DNA from: Anaerolineales bacterium
Lineage (GTDB): Bacteria > Chloroflexota > Anaerolineae > JAAEKA01
NCBI GenBank assembly: GCA_020634615.1
Contig: JACKBI010000001.1
Span: forward strand, 62,001 to 126,000
Reading direction: 5' to 3'
DNA: 64,000 nucleotides
This document shows, piece by piece, positions 34,801 through 43,522 of the stretch. Within the stretch, counting starts at the first letter, position 1; each line of letters opens with the position of its first letter. The notes beneath the pieces were generated by a model that did no database searches, was not told the DNA's origin, and worked only from the letters and a program-made list of their open reading frames with translations. The position numbers and the translations under genes are program-made.

Positions 34801-35442
34801 GTTATCGGTATCTGTTGTCAGCGAGGTCCATTTCCACGGATTGGCCTTGACCTCAGCGACCATGGCCTGCAACTGGGCTGCCTCGGCTGCTTCGGCGGCG
34901 GCGGCATCCTGGCTGGCGGTCGTCGAACCGGCCGGATCAAGCCGCATGACGCCGCCGTCGGCCATCAGGTTGATAAAGAGGCTGTCATCGACGATGAAGT
35001 AGCTAGCAGCGCCGGCCAACAGCGTCGCAAACTGCTCGCTGCGCGACCCTTCCGGGCACGCGGCGGCGGTCATGGGTCCCAGCGCGACTGTAAGCGCGCC
35101 ATCCTCGTCAGTGTAGGTGCCGGCCGCGTTGTTGCAGTCGGCGATTATTGCCACCGTGCCGTCCTCGTTGAAGGTGACCTGGTAGCTCTCAGGCGTTTCC
35201 ACCGTGAACTGGTCCTCTGCGCCGCCGGAGAGGGCGGTCCACTGCCAGGGCTGGGCGGTCAGCGAAACTTCGGCAGCGGGCGAACCGGTGTCCTCAGCGG
35301 CCGGGGCCGTTTCGGTGGGCGCCGATACTGCGGCAGTCGGGGTCGAGGCCGCGGGGGTGGTGAGCGGCTGTGGCATTGCGCCGCCGCAGGCAGCCAGCAG
35401 CAACGAGGCGAGAATAGCGATCACTAGCAGATTGGTCTTCAT
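31885..35442 (-). CDS. Lipoprotein fusing two META-like domains, a serine beta-lactamase-like domain and a TAP-type hydrolase
   Basis: Predicted 1185 residues. A lipobox LLLAACGG at about 15-21 follows a basic start, then a Thr/Ala/Pro linker. Two similar META-like units (about 60-170 and 200-305) share ESYQVTFNEDGTVAI...DCN and ACPxxSRSEQF. The beta-lactamase/esterase domain (about 330-670) has SNTK (Ser391, Lys394), YSN at about 500 and HGG at about 635. The end (about 690-1150) is a tripeptidyl-aminopeptidase-like alpha/beta hydrolase with MLAGGPGQTQ, EQRGTEYTD, GASYGSQLG (Ser about 876), LLLSGDLDVATP and GRTHVQI. AAGGA stands nine bases before the ATG chosen at 35442. Two hydrolases on one secreted chain is unusual; each has its catalytic residues. 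Confidence 0.88.
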   Translation of the reverse strand: MKTNLLVIAILASLLLAACGGAMPQPLTTPAASTPTAAVSAPTETAPAAEDTGSPAAEVSLTAQPWQWTALSGGAEDQFTVETPESYQVTFNEDGTVAIIADCNNAAGTYTDEDGALTVALGPMTAAACPEGSRSEQFATLLAGAASYFIVDDSLFINLMADGGVMRLDPAGSTTASQDAAAAEAAEAAQLQAMVAEVKANPWKWTSLTTDTDNVTVETPASYMVTFNDDGTVEIKADCNDATGTYTLDGANVAIEVGPSTLAACPGDSRSEQFLQLLGDATQMFPVGGKLYVTLKTDGSTMLLDAVLTTVVDLCGEQALAINTIDDTLDPAISAQLDQVLTSLVQAVPRPGPGASMLIITPEGRYLKSTGVADVTTCQPLPADSPYQIGSNTKMMTSAILFQLQEEGVLSTADLLSKWLPDLAAQLPNGDIITIDMLLTHTSGLHDYLDLPTEDGTIIEDGATDKAMLTRAFTPEELVQVVADSGLSDFEPGAEGRWNYSNTGYILLGLIIEKATGKSYEENLNERIIEPLGLEQTYLQTGEPEPGALPQAYYRSPFDFTTGEWNASQGWSAGAVVSTPDDFATFLKALFTGKLFTDPATLDLMKEHTAAGVDALGPGAVYAHGMLDNNGVLGHGGQTLGFQSDGGIIPDKDVTIVLWSNAAESNVSRLIVPAIAALVAGAEQAEQAGQAALPRFEPLDECFAQLPEDVDFTLDMDCGYVVVPELHSDESSREVKLGITRLNSGQGTANSPLFMLAGGPGQTQVSSGFLRVFNPELLGGVLKERDIVLVEQRGTEYTDTWLDCPAFNTAPWTVYDQGLTDDEADALGTETLQNCIDDFKSQGVNFDAYNSVENAADVNAVREALGYDKIIYYGASYGSQLGQHIMRGFPDILEAVVLDGAEGLSRKSWVENRALDAQWGIDHLTALCEADEKCVATFDIPALVDAALALFDNGPLPYTYTDPTDASLTVEGEVTVQDMVDLIYGQQGDRIGAMSLPETLVELTESGAEATAQILGSIKGSKLLASRNITASSIALLMHMAMVCSDDPVHSVDEVNMQGVGKYAQLFGEAAAEEYTQLCSFIDVQELPDATDETVTTDVPALLLSGDLDVATPTFRSQEVADALPDSTLVVFPGRTHVQIAAINVCAAQVMTQFVLDPTASLDTSCTETSPLLGFVLPDGTNSRE

Positions 35443-35946
35443 CTGGGTCATTCCTTTCGACATACTGTTTTCACTTACTCTTGTTCCGGAAGCTCAAGCC
35501 GGATGTCAGACGATAATTGCAATTCCATCATGGGGACAAAGTGCCTGTTCCGGTTGCCCGGCCGCGGCCTCGGTGGGGGAACCGTGGTGATCCAGCGCTG
35601 TCTTCGTGACGAACGCTACAGTAGCTAAAGTGGTGGGACTGCGGGATGGCTCCATCTCCCGCAGCCCCGTTTATAGAAGTGGCCGGAATGCCACGTCTAG
35701 CAAGATTTCAGAGAATGGACGTCTCTGAAGTTGTTTAAGAAGTCTCGTTGGAAGACTTCGGAAGTCGACGACTACGCGTCGTAAAAGGTCTCCAACCGCT
35801 GGAATACCCTCTGGCACCAGGTTCGTCGACTTCCGAAGTCTGAGTGAACCCCTTTTCAAACAGCCTCTCAGGACTGGCAGCCCTCGCTCACTCCTTTGCG
35901 AGGCGCTGCGCCAAGAACTGCGAGTCCTTGTTGTATATTGCGGCGG
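35443..35946. other. Intergenic region between surface-protein genes, rich in hairpins
   Basis: No gene is seen. The centre (35700-35845) holds a long inverted repeat and smaller hairpins, for example TCAGAGA/TCTCTGA at 35709-35729. The left part (35464-35690) shows no clear promoter or structure. Confidence 0.55.
35754..35840. repeat. 18-bp perfect inverted repeat with 51-base loop
   Basis: GACTTCGGAAGTCGACGA at 35754-35771 and its exact complement at 35823-35840. The arm itself contains the palindromic core GACTTCGGAAGTC. It is isolated from genes on both sides. Confidence 0.85.
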
Positions 35947-38900
35947 CTATGCCTTGCTACGGCGCTGCCGCGCCAGAGCGAGCGCTGCGGCAAGAGCCGC
36001 GGCCAGCGCTGCCAGCAGCCAAGGCCAGGCGACCAGAGTCGCCGGCTGGCCGGCCTCGGCCTCCAGCCCGTTCAGCGTTACCGCCGTCGGACTGGTGAAG
36101 ACCACGCTCACCGGTCCGTGCATGGTCGTCACGCCGTTGAAGTCCACGTCCTCCAGCCAGTACCAGTAGGCCTGGCCGGCGGTAACATCGTAGTCGTCGT
36201 GGCTGTAGGCAAAGCCCTGAGCGCTGCCCGGTCCCTGCGACGGCACGAAGGCCAACAGGTTGGCAGCAGTGGGCGCCTGCGCCGTCTCGGTGCGGTACAG
36301 GTTGAACCCGCTGTTCTGCAGCTCGCTGACCGTTTCCCACGTCACCAGCACGTGGTCGGCCTGGGCGACAGCGTCGAAGCTGGCCAGCGTCACGCCCAGC
36401 GGTTGGTTGCTGTTGGTGAAGGTACAGGTGACCGTCTCGTTTCGATCCACGTTGATGGTCGCCGTCCGCGTGTTCACGTCACCGGTCGAGGAGGTGCCGG
36501 TTGAGTCCCCGTCTACGCAGCTCAGGAGTCTCAGTTGGAACGCTCCGGTGTTCGGTTCCTCCGTGACCGTATACGTTCCTGGAGGCACGCTGACGAAGGT
36601 CTGCTGCTGGCCGTTGCTCAGCGTGAAGGCGTTGGGCGCTTGGATAGTGTCAGTAAAATCGAAGCTGGTGCTGTTACCCGGTATGGTCACCTTCTTGATG
36701 ACAATACCGCCGATGTCAGCGCCACTTTGGTTGCCCGAATCGATCAGCTCGGTGCAGATGGTATGGTTGTCACTCTCAAACCCGCCGCCTGCTGCGAGGA
36801 AGCGGACCGAGACGATCTTGCTGGCCTCACTCTCAGCATAGATGTTAACGAAGGCATAGACTTCGCTGGCGTTCTGGCCAAGGAACGCGGTAGTCGGATT
36901 GCCGAAATGGCACGCTGCGGTGCCCGCGTCAGGACAATTGGGGCTGCCCTGCAACGTCGGCGAATTGATGATCGATTGGGTAGTGAAGGTATCGACGCTG
37001 CCGTCGGCCTTGGTGACCTCGAACACATTGTTGCCGTCGCCTGCGCTCCACCAGAAGCCGAAGTAGCCCACCGGGCCAGGACCGCCTGATGCCGTGAAAT
37101 CGAGCGTGGCCCAAATCGTATCACCGCCGGCGGCTTCAAGCTCCAGGTACTTCTTGACCGGATTATTGGGGAAGTCTGCACCGCCGAATTCGTCCTGTCC
37201 GAAGACTGTCAAGTAGGGACCTGACGCCTGATAGTCGCCCAGGGCACCTCCCGTGATTTGGGTCGCCCCCGCGCCGCTCAGGCTGTCGAACGGTTCCACC
37301 AGCGATGTCCCCGGAGCGGGGCAGGCTACCTGCGACGTCTGGATTGTCGGCGCCTCGATGGTGAAGCGCAGAGGAGCAGACACTTCGAACGCACCGATGT
37401 CGTCAGCCGCGCCCTGAGGACGGGCAACGCCGCGCTGGTCGGTGGTCAGCGTCGTGTCGCCGGCGTCGATGGCCGGGCTGCCTGCCAACAGCGCGCGCGT
37501 CTGCGTCGGGCCGCCGTTGTCCGCCAATGGTCCCAGCATCGGGTCCTGGTTGAGGATGGTGCCGGGTCCTGTGAAGGCACTGATACAGGGCCCTGGAGTC
37601 TGGACCAGGTTATGCCCGTCATCTTGAATGGCGCCTCCAAAGGCGTTACATGATAACAAGATGCTGTTACGGAAGGTCGTCGTATTGTCAGAGAAACCGT
37701 AGAAGCTGGCCATCGTCACGCTATCGAGGGTTGATGTACCGACGTCAAAGAGATCAGACGGGTGATCCCCGCCGCTGTTGCCGAAGAAGGTGCTGTTGCT
37801 GACAGTGAGTTGACCGGAGAAGTGGTTCCTGAGCGTCCCGCCGGTGAACCCCGCTACATTGCCATTGAAAGTGCTGCCGGTGACAGTCAGGACGCCAAAG
37901 TTGGAAATGGCGCTGCCGTCACCCCCCGATACGTTATTGGCTAGGGTGCTGTCAGTCAGCGTCAGGTTGCCACGGTTCTCGATGCCGCCGCCATTCTCTG
38001 AACCAGTCACATTGCCGCCCATGATGGTCAGTTCGTTAATCGTCACGGTCGTGTTGACGGCGATGTCAAACGGCCGCACGCCAGCCGTCCCCTGACCGTC
38101 CACCGTGAAGCCTGCGCCCTCGATCACCAAATCGATGCCGGCGGTGGCATTGTTGATGGTGGTCGTGCTGGCAGTCAGGTCGATATCCTGCGTCACCTCG
38201 ATGGTGTACGTGTCAGGCGTAGTCGCAGCGTTGAAGCAGCCGATGGCCGCGTTCAACTCTGTCTCGTTGCTCACCATCCAACTGGTGTCGCTGCAAGGTG
38301 CTTCGAACGCCCCTATGTCCACCGTCCCGTCCAGGATGCGCGGGTAGCCCGCGCCGCGCTGGTCAGTCTGCAACGGATTGCTGTTCTGGTCCACGGCCAG
38401 GGCGTTGTTGCCGGCGTCGATCGCGTTGCTGCTCGCCAGCAGCGCATAGGTCAGCGTTGAACCGCCATTGTTCTGGAGAGGCCCCAGGCTGGGATCGCCG
38501 GTCAGGTTGTTGCTGTTGGCGCCGTTGACGCAGGTCAGGCCGTCCTCGATGAGGCTGTTCTCGGCGTTGACGGTGCCGTCGGCACGGAGACAATCATTGC
38601 TCGTGTTGTTGGCGACGATCGTGTTGTGCAATGTCAGCGTGGAGTCGACCGTATTCACGACACCGCCGCCGCCGGCGGGCGCCGTGTTGTCGCTCAGGGT
38701 GCTGTTGATGACAGTCATCACACTATCGGGGGCGTTGTAGATGCCCCCGCCTCGGCCTGCCGACTGATTGCCGCTCAGGGTGCTGTTGACCACAAACGTC
38801 GTCGCAGGCTGGCCTGGGCCGCCGATGGCATAGATACCGGCGCCGAAGCTGACAATCGAACCAACGGCTTGATTGCCACTCAAGGTGCTGTCGATCACGG

Positions 38901-40515
38901 TCAGCGTGCCCTGGGCGTTGCTGATGGCGCCACCCAAGCCGCCCTGGTTGCCGCTCAACGTGCTGCCTCTCACCGTCAGCGTACCACCCGCTATAGCGAT
39001 AGCGCCGCCCGATTCATCACCGATACCGCCGGAGGCGCTGAAGCCGGAGATGGTGATGTTCTGAATCGTCACTACGGTATTGGCCTGAATGTCAAATGCC
39101 CGTACAGGAGCCGATCCCGACCCATCAATCGTATGGCCGTTGCCTTCGACCACCAGTGCCACACCGCTGGTCGCGTTGTTTATACCAGGCGTGCTGGCCA
39201 TCAGGCTGATGTCCTGGGTAACGTTGATGGTGTACGTGCCGGCAGTAGTCAGAGCGTTGTAACAGCCGATGGCTATGGCCAACTCACCCTCCGTGCCGAC
39301 GCTGGCAGGGAAAGTGGGGCAGGCTACTTCGTACGCGCCGATGTCGTCGGCTGCGCCCTGAGGCCGGGCGACGCCCCGCTGGTCGGTTGTGAGAGTCGTG
39401 TCCCCGGCGTCGATGGCCGGGCTCCCGGCCAGCAGGGCGTGGGTCTGCGTCGGACCGCCGTTGTCCGCCAGCGGGCCGAGGAGCGGGTTCTGGCCGGTGA
39501 TGTCGTGCGCCTGCGGCGTAAACGTCGCGCCGGAGGTATCCCCGATCAGGTTGTAGTCCGCCGAAGTGATCGTTCCCAACAGGTCCGGCGACCCGGAGGC
39601 AGCGGTGTTGCCGGCGACGATTGTGTTGCTCAGACTGAGGACCGCTGTGTTTTGTTGGTTGACACCGCCACCCAGATCGGCTGAGTGGTTGCCCGTGACG
39701 GTGCTGTTGAGCAGCGTCGTCGTGCCGCTACCCGCGGCGACCAGCCCACCGCCATCAGAGGTCACCGTCATATTTCCCGAAATGGTGGAATTGGTGACCG
39801 TCAGCGTGCCAAAGTTTATCACTCCGCCGGCCGAATCAGCGGAGTTGCCGGCAATCGTGCTGCCCTGGATCGTTGCCGTCCCTGCGAGGACATAGACGCC
39901 GCCGCCGTCGGACTGGGCCGAGTTGAGGGAGATGGTGCTGTCAGTGATGTCAAGTGTGCTTCGTGAAACTATCCCGCCGCCGAAGTTTCCAGTCGAGTGG
40001 TTGTCGGTGATGGTGCTGCCGGTAATGGTCAGTGTGCCGTCGTTGAAGATCGCACCACCCGGATTGGTGCTCGAGTTGCCGCTGAAGGTGCTGTCCTCCA
40101 CAATCAGCGAGTTCCCTGGCGTGACCAGTGCGCCGGCGCCCGCGCTAGGGGTGCTGCCGTCGGCGATGGTGAGATGACGCACGGTCAGGCTCGCCCCGCC
40201 ATTGACAAACAGCACCCGGTTGGCGTTGTTGCCACTCAGGGTGACGTCGTGGCCGGTGGCATCCAGCACGGTGTTGATGCCGATGGCAATCTCGGGCACG
40301 ACGATGGTCCCGTCACAGTCAAAGGTGACGGTGCCGCCGCCTGCCAATGCGGCCTGCAGGCCGCCGGCTCCGGCATAGACACAGTTGGTCACCGTGCCCG
40401 CGGCATGGGCTGGCTGGGCCGGGCTGGCGACAACCAGAAAGACGCCGAGCAGCAGCACGGCCAGAACGAGTATCAGAGATCTTGGTGATGCTGATCGAAT
40501 TGAAGAAGCTGTCAT
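35947..40515 (-). CDS. Secreted right-handed beta-helix surface protein with C-terminal membrane anchor
   Basis: Predicted 1522 residues. Signal peptide with SPRSLILVLAVLLLGVFLVV and cleavage near AHA. From about 50 to 1080 it is built of short parallel beta-helix turns such as GGGIVSRSTLDITDSTIS and TVTNSTISGN. Three turns of the choice-of-anchor-Q type close helical blocks, each with LGPLADNGGPTQT and SPAIDAG, near-identical at DNA level. The region about 1100-1260 is a beta-sandwich-like lectin-type segment, then a Cna/SpaA-like repeat with PPGTYTVTEEPNTG, then a fibronectin-like domain (VTWETVSELQNSGFNLYRTE). A final hydrophobic helix and RQRRSKA anchor it. GGAGGATT precedes the ATG chosen at 40515. 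Likely an adhesin or polysaccharide-binding protein. Confidence 0.88.
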   Translation of the reverse strand: MTASSIRSASPRSLILVLAVLLLGVFLVVASPAQPAHAAGTVTNCVYAGAGGLQAALAGGGTVTFDCDGTIVVPEIAIGINTVLDATGHDVTLSGNNANRVLFVNGGASLTVRHLTIADGSTPSAGAGALVTPGNSLIVEDSTFSGNSSTNPGGAIFNDGTLTITGSTITDNHSTGNFGGGIVSRSTLDITDSTISLNSAQSDGGGVYVLAGTATIQGSTIAGNSADSAGGVINFGTLTVTNSTISGNMTVTSDGGGLVAAGSGTTTLLNSTVTGNHSADLGGGVNQQNTAVLSLSNTIVAGNTAASGSPDLLGTITSADYNLIGDTSGATFTPQAHDITGQNPLLGPLADNGGPTQTHALLAGSPAIDAGDTTLTTDQRGVARPQGAADDIGAYEVACPTFPASVGTEGELAIAIGCYNALTTAGTYTINVTQDISLMASTPGINNATSGVALVVEGNGHTIDGSGSAPVRAFDIQANTVVTIQNITISGFSASGGIGDESGGAIAIAGGTLTVRGSTLSGNQGGLGGAISNAQGTLTVIDSTLSGNQAVGSIVSFGAGIYAIGGPGQPATTFVVNSTLSGNQSAGRGGGIYNAPDSVMTVINSTLSDNTAPAGGGGVVNTVDSTLTLHNTIVANNTSNDCLRADGTVNAENSLIEDGLTCVNGANSNNLTGDPSLGPLQNNGGSTLTYALLASSNAIDAGNNALAVDQNSNPLQTDQRGAGYPRILDGTVDIGAFEAPCSDTSWMVSNETELNAAIGCFNAATTPDTYTIEVTQDIDLTASTTTINNATAGIDLVIEGAGFTVDGQGTAGVRPFDIAVNTTVTINELTIMGGNVTGSENGGGIENRGNLTLTDSTLANNVSGGDGSAISNFGVLTVTGSTFNGNVAGFTGGTLRNHFSGQLTVSNSTFFGNSGGDHPSDLFDVGTSTLDSVTMASFYGFSDNTTTFRNSILLSCNAFGGAIQDDGHNLVQTPGPCISAFTGPGTILNQDPMLGPLADNGGPTQTRALLAGSPAIDAGDTTLTTDQRGVARPQGAADDIGAFEVSAPLRFTIEAPTIQTSQVACPAPGTSLVEPFDSLSGAGATQITGGALGDYQASGPYLTVFGQDEFGGADFPNNPVKKYLELEAAGGDTIWATLDFTASGGPGPVGYFGFWWSAGDGNNVFEVTKADGSVDTFTTQSIINSPTLQGSPNCPDAGTAACHFGNPTTAFLGQNASEVYAFVNIYAESEASKIVSVRFLAAGGGFESDNHTICTELIDSGNQSGADIGGIVIKKVTIPGNSTSFDFTDTIQAPNAFTLSNGQQQTFVSVPPGTYTVTEEPNTGAFQLRLLSCVDGDSTGTSSTGDVNTRTATINVDRNETVTCTFTNSNQPLGVTLASFDAVAQADHVLVTWETVSELQNSGFNLYRTETAQAPTAANLLAFVPSQGPGSAQGFAYSHDDYDVTAGQAYWYWLEDVDFNGVTTMHGPVSVVFTSPTAVTLNGLEAEAGQPATLVAWPWLLAALAAALAAALALARQRRSKA

Positions 40516-40590
40516 GGTGTAATCCTCCAGATTTTTCTGGTTGCCTGCCTCTCGTGACAGACAGCCTGGCATGATCTTGATCTATCCAAT

Positions 40591-40668
40591 ACCGCGCCTT
40601 GAACTTGTCACCGCGCCTTGAACTTGTCGAAAGGCGCTTCTGTCGGCGCTTCGACAAGCTCAGCGCCC
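40591..40668. repeat. Tandem 19-bp repeat plus TTCGACAAGCTC-type inverted repeat
   Basis: ACCGCGCCTTGAACTTGTC occurs twice without a gap (40591-40609 and 40610-40628). The second copy continues as CTTGTCGAAAGGCGC and pairs with GCGCTTCGACAAGCTC (40647-40662), the same family as 17091-17132. Confidence 0.8.
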
Positions 40669-40766
40669 GTGGTGGTGGTGGAAATCTGGCCGCACGGACG
40701 ATGGGCAGTGATGAGTCAGCGATGACGCCCATGCGGCCAGGATTTCCCAAGGATTAGGTGGCGGTT

Positions 40767-40828
40767 CAGAAGCCGGTTTTTTCGATTTGCAGGCAAGTCA
40801 TGCTTGCGCACGAAAAACCCGGTTTCTG
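40767..40828. repeat. Inverted repeat of the AAACCGGGTTT type
   Basis: Arms of 18 bases (40767-40784 and 40811-40828) pair with two mismatches; an inner GCAAG/CTTGC stem lies in the loop. Related to 20928-20970. Confidence 0.7.
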
Positions 40829-40834
40829 TCCGCG

Positions 40835-43387
40835 CTATCCAGCAGCAAACACGACAGTCGTCTGCTGGCTGGTGGAGCCGGAGAACTCTGAATCAACCGT
40901 CAGGGTGTAGATCAGAGTCTGGCCGGCCAGGCTCGCATCGACGCAGTCCTGGAAAGGCGACGCGGCGTCACCCTCCGAAAGCGCAGTCGTGCCGTTGTTG
41001 TCGCTGCGCGACAGGGTCACGCTGGCAATGCTGGTGCCATCGATCGACCAGGACAACGTCGTGCACGAGTTGTTCAGACCGATCTCCGCCGGATCGGCGA
41101 AGAAGCTGGTGATCTGCGGCGGCTGCTCGGGCTCAGCCGTCGGCGGCTGGGGCTCCAGCACGTTGACCTGAGCGGACTGAGCGGTGGAACCTACCTCGGA
41201 GTCGACCTTCAAGGTGTAGGTGACCGAGCCTGCGTTGGGCGGACAATCCTGCTGCGAGCCGTTCTGCGAGATGTCCGAGGCGACCGGCTGGCCGTCGCGT
41301 GTGATCACGGCGGTCACCAGGCTCTGCCCCGAGAAACTCCAGGACAGCGTCACGCACTCGCCCAGGTTGATCTGGTCGGGGATGGCCGAGAAGTTGCTGA
41401 TGGCAGGCGGCTGCGGCACAGGCGTACTGGTCGGCGGCACCGGCGTGTTGGTCGGTGGCGGCTGCGGCGTGTTGGTCGGCTGCGGCACCGGCGTATTGGT
41501 CGGTTGCGTTGACACCACCGTGATCGTCTGCGTGGCCTGGTTGCTGCCGCCGGGACCGGTGGCCTTGAGCAGGTAGGTCATCTGGCCACCGCCGGGCGGG
41601 CAGTCCTGGTAATTGCCCTGGTACGGCGCACCGTCCCACAGCGGCTGGTTGTCGCGGCTCAGGAAGATGTCGCTGATGCTGCCGCCTACGTTCCACTGCA
41701 AGGTTACGCATTGGCCAGCCTGGATCTGGCCCTGCGGATTGATGGTGAACGAGTTGATCTGCGGCGCGTTGCTCACCGGCGTCACGTTGACCGTCAGCTC
41801 GCGCGTCTGCACGGAGTTGTCCTGCATCACCACCCGCAGGTAATAGGTAGTCGTTTGCTGCGGGCATTCCTGGCGGCTGCCCTGGCCGGCCACGCCGTTG
41901 TTCTGCCAGTTCTGTCCCTGCTGATAGAAGTAAACTTCCCTGACGTTGACCGCGTTCCAGCTGATGGTCACGCACTGGCCCTGCTGAATGCTGGTGCTGG
42001 TGGATGTAAAGGTGATGCCGGCGACAGGTGTCTGCGTCGGCGCAGGCGTTGCCGGAGCGGACGCAGGCACGCGGATGCCGACCCAGACCGTCTCGCCGAA
42101 TGCCCGACCCTGGCCATTGCGCATCTGCCAGAAGCCCTGATAGGCGCCGGGCGCCGTGGGGGCTACCAGATTGGCGTTGAAATCATAGGTCGCGCCGGGA
42201 GCCACGGTCCCCTGCACGGCGATCGGTTGACCGCCCATCTGGGCCGCCGGCACGTTGCCGTGGTCGTAGCCCAAAACGTAGGAACTATTCCAGGTGCAGG
42301 TGCCGCTGTTGCGCACGCGCCAGGATTTGACGAAGGGCTGGCCTGGCGGGACGACCGGCGGCGTGGTCATGTTGCTGTCGTCGAAGCTCAGGTCGGCCAC
42401 CCAGGCCATGCCGTCGATACAGCCGGCGGGCGGCGGTGCGACGGTGGGAACCGCGGTTGGCGGCTGGTTGGGCGCCGCAGTGGGCGTTGGCGGTTCGGCC
42501 GTCGGCAGGGGTACCGGCACGATGTCAGCCGGCGAGACATCCAGATACTGCTCCGCCAGGCTGAAGATCAACTTCTCGCCCTGAAGCTGGCTGAGAGCCT
42601 GATTGATCGCGCGCCGCAGCAGATCCTGCCCCTTGGGAATGGCGATGGCGAAGCGCTGGACGGTCACATCCTCGGCCAGGATCGCGACGCCACCCTGTTG
42701 CACGAACGCCTGGGCCGGCTGCAAGTCCATCAACACCACGTCGACGAGGCCGCGCTGCACGTCCTTGACGGCCTGCTCAACATCGCTGTAGACCAGCAGG
42801 TTGGTCTCCGGCAGCAGGCCCTGGTCGATCAGGTCGCTGTGCGCCCACGATTCGTAGACCGTGCCGCCTTCCACCGCAACACGCAGACCCTGCAAGTTGT
42901 CGGCGGTCGGCGTAACGTCCAGTTGGCGCTGGTCGCTGCCAAGCGCCACGCCCTGGCTGATGAAGTAGACGTCGCTGAAATCGACCTGCTCGCGTCGCTC
43001 CTGCGTCTCCGAGATGGCCGAAATCGCTACGTCGGCCTGGCCGAGTTGCATAGCGCCGAACAGACCGTCGAACGCGAAGTCGTTGAACTCCACCTCGACG
43101 CCGAGCCGTTGGCCGATGGCTTTCATCAGTGCGATATCGAAGCCGTCGAGCTTGAAGTTTTCGTCGTAGGATTCGAAGGGCGGGTAGTCGGCCGAGACGC
43201 CGGCTACCAACGTCCCCGCCGCCTGGATGCGCGCCCAGGCATCCTCGGGCGCCGCTGGCTGGTCGGACACAGGTGTGTCGGTCGGTGGGATAGGTGTGGC
43301 TGTTGGCTCTGCACCGGTGTTACAACCAACAAGCAGCAGGCCCATCAAGGCAATGGCCAACAGACTGAACATGGCATGTCGTTTCAT
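40835..43387 (-). CDS. Solute-binding lipoprotein (family 3) with NBR1-like FW domain and Ig-like repeats
   Basis: Predicted 850 residues. Lipobox MGLLLVGC at about 15-22, then a Thr/Pro linker. Residues about 45-285 are a periplasmic amino-acid-binding (SBP_bac_3) domain: AGVSADYPPFESYDENFKLD, DIALMKAIGQRLGVEVEF, DVAISAISETQERREQVDFS. About 320-440 is a four-tryptophan 'next to BRCA1' Ig-like domain: VKSWRVRNSGTCTWNSSYVL and GAYQGFWQMRNGQGRAFG. About 460-850 holds four Ig-like units each with the phrase GxCVTLxW (for example QCVTLQWNVGG), separated by Pro/Thr linkers. GGAG stands ten bases before the ATG at 43387. No permease genes accompany it, so it may be a sensor or binding protein rather than part of an importer. 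Confidence 0.88.
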   Translation of the reverse strand: MKRHAMFSLLAIALMGLLLVGCNTGAEPTATPIPPTDTPVSDQPAAPEDAWARIQAAGTLVAGVSADYPPFESYDENFKLDGFDIALMKAIGQRLGVEVEFNDFAFDGLFGAMQLGQADVAISAISETQERREQVDFSDVYFISQGVALGSDQRQLDVTPTADNLQGLRVAVEGGTVYESWAHSDLIDQGLLPETNLLVYSDVEQAVKDVQRGLVDVVLMDLQPAQAFVQQGGVAILAEDVTVQRFAIAIPKGQDLLRRAINQALSQLQGEKLIFSLAEQYLDVSPADIVPVPLPTAEPPTPTAAPNQPPTAVPTVAPPPAGCIDGMAWVADLSFDDSNMTTPPVVPPGQPFVKSWRVRNSGTCTWNSSYVLGYDHGNVPAAQMGGQPIAVQGTVAPGATYDFNANLVAPTAPGAYQGFWQMRNGQGRAFGETVWVGIRVPASAPATPAPTQTPVAGITFTSTSTSIQQGQCVTISWNAVNVREVYFYQQGQNWQNNGVAGQGSRQECPQQTTTYYLRVVMQDNSVQTRELTVNVTPVSNAPQINSFTINPQGQIQAGQCVTLQWNVGGSISDIFLSRDNQPLWDGAPYQGNYQDCPPGGGQMTYLLKATGPGGSNQATQTITVVSTQPTNTPVPQPTNTPQPPPTNTPVPPTSTPVPQPPAISNFSAIPDQINLGECVTLSWSFSGQSLVTAVITRDGQPVASDISQNGSQQDCPPNAGSVTYTLKVDSEVGSTAQSAQVNVLEPQPPTAEPEQPPQITSFFADPAEIGLNNSCTTLSWSIDGTSIASVTLSRSDNNGTTALSEGDAASPFQDCVDASLAGQTLIYTLTVDSEFSGSTSQQTTVVFAAG

Positions 43388-43522
43388 CGAAGGTTTCTCC
43401 ATTCACGCAGGTTGTCCGTCACTACTCACCCGTCACGGCAATGACGAGGTCGGTAGGCTGTCACCCTTCATGAGTGTCAGCCCCCGCCCCACAGGAATAC
43501 ACCACTGGTGAAGACTGAGCAG

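Larger units (their letters stand above)
40516..40834. other. Intergenic region with two palindromic repeat elements
   Basis: Apart from the repeats at 40591-40668 and 40767-40828 nothing is seen; no convincing promoter for the gene at 40515 was found. Confidence 0.5.

Noticed and set aside
41711..43444. 577-codon plus-strand frame opposite the solute-binding protein
   Set aside because: No domain-like sequence; it is the complement of the true gene.
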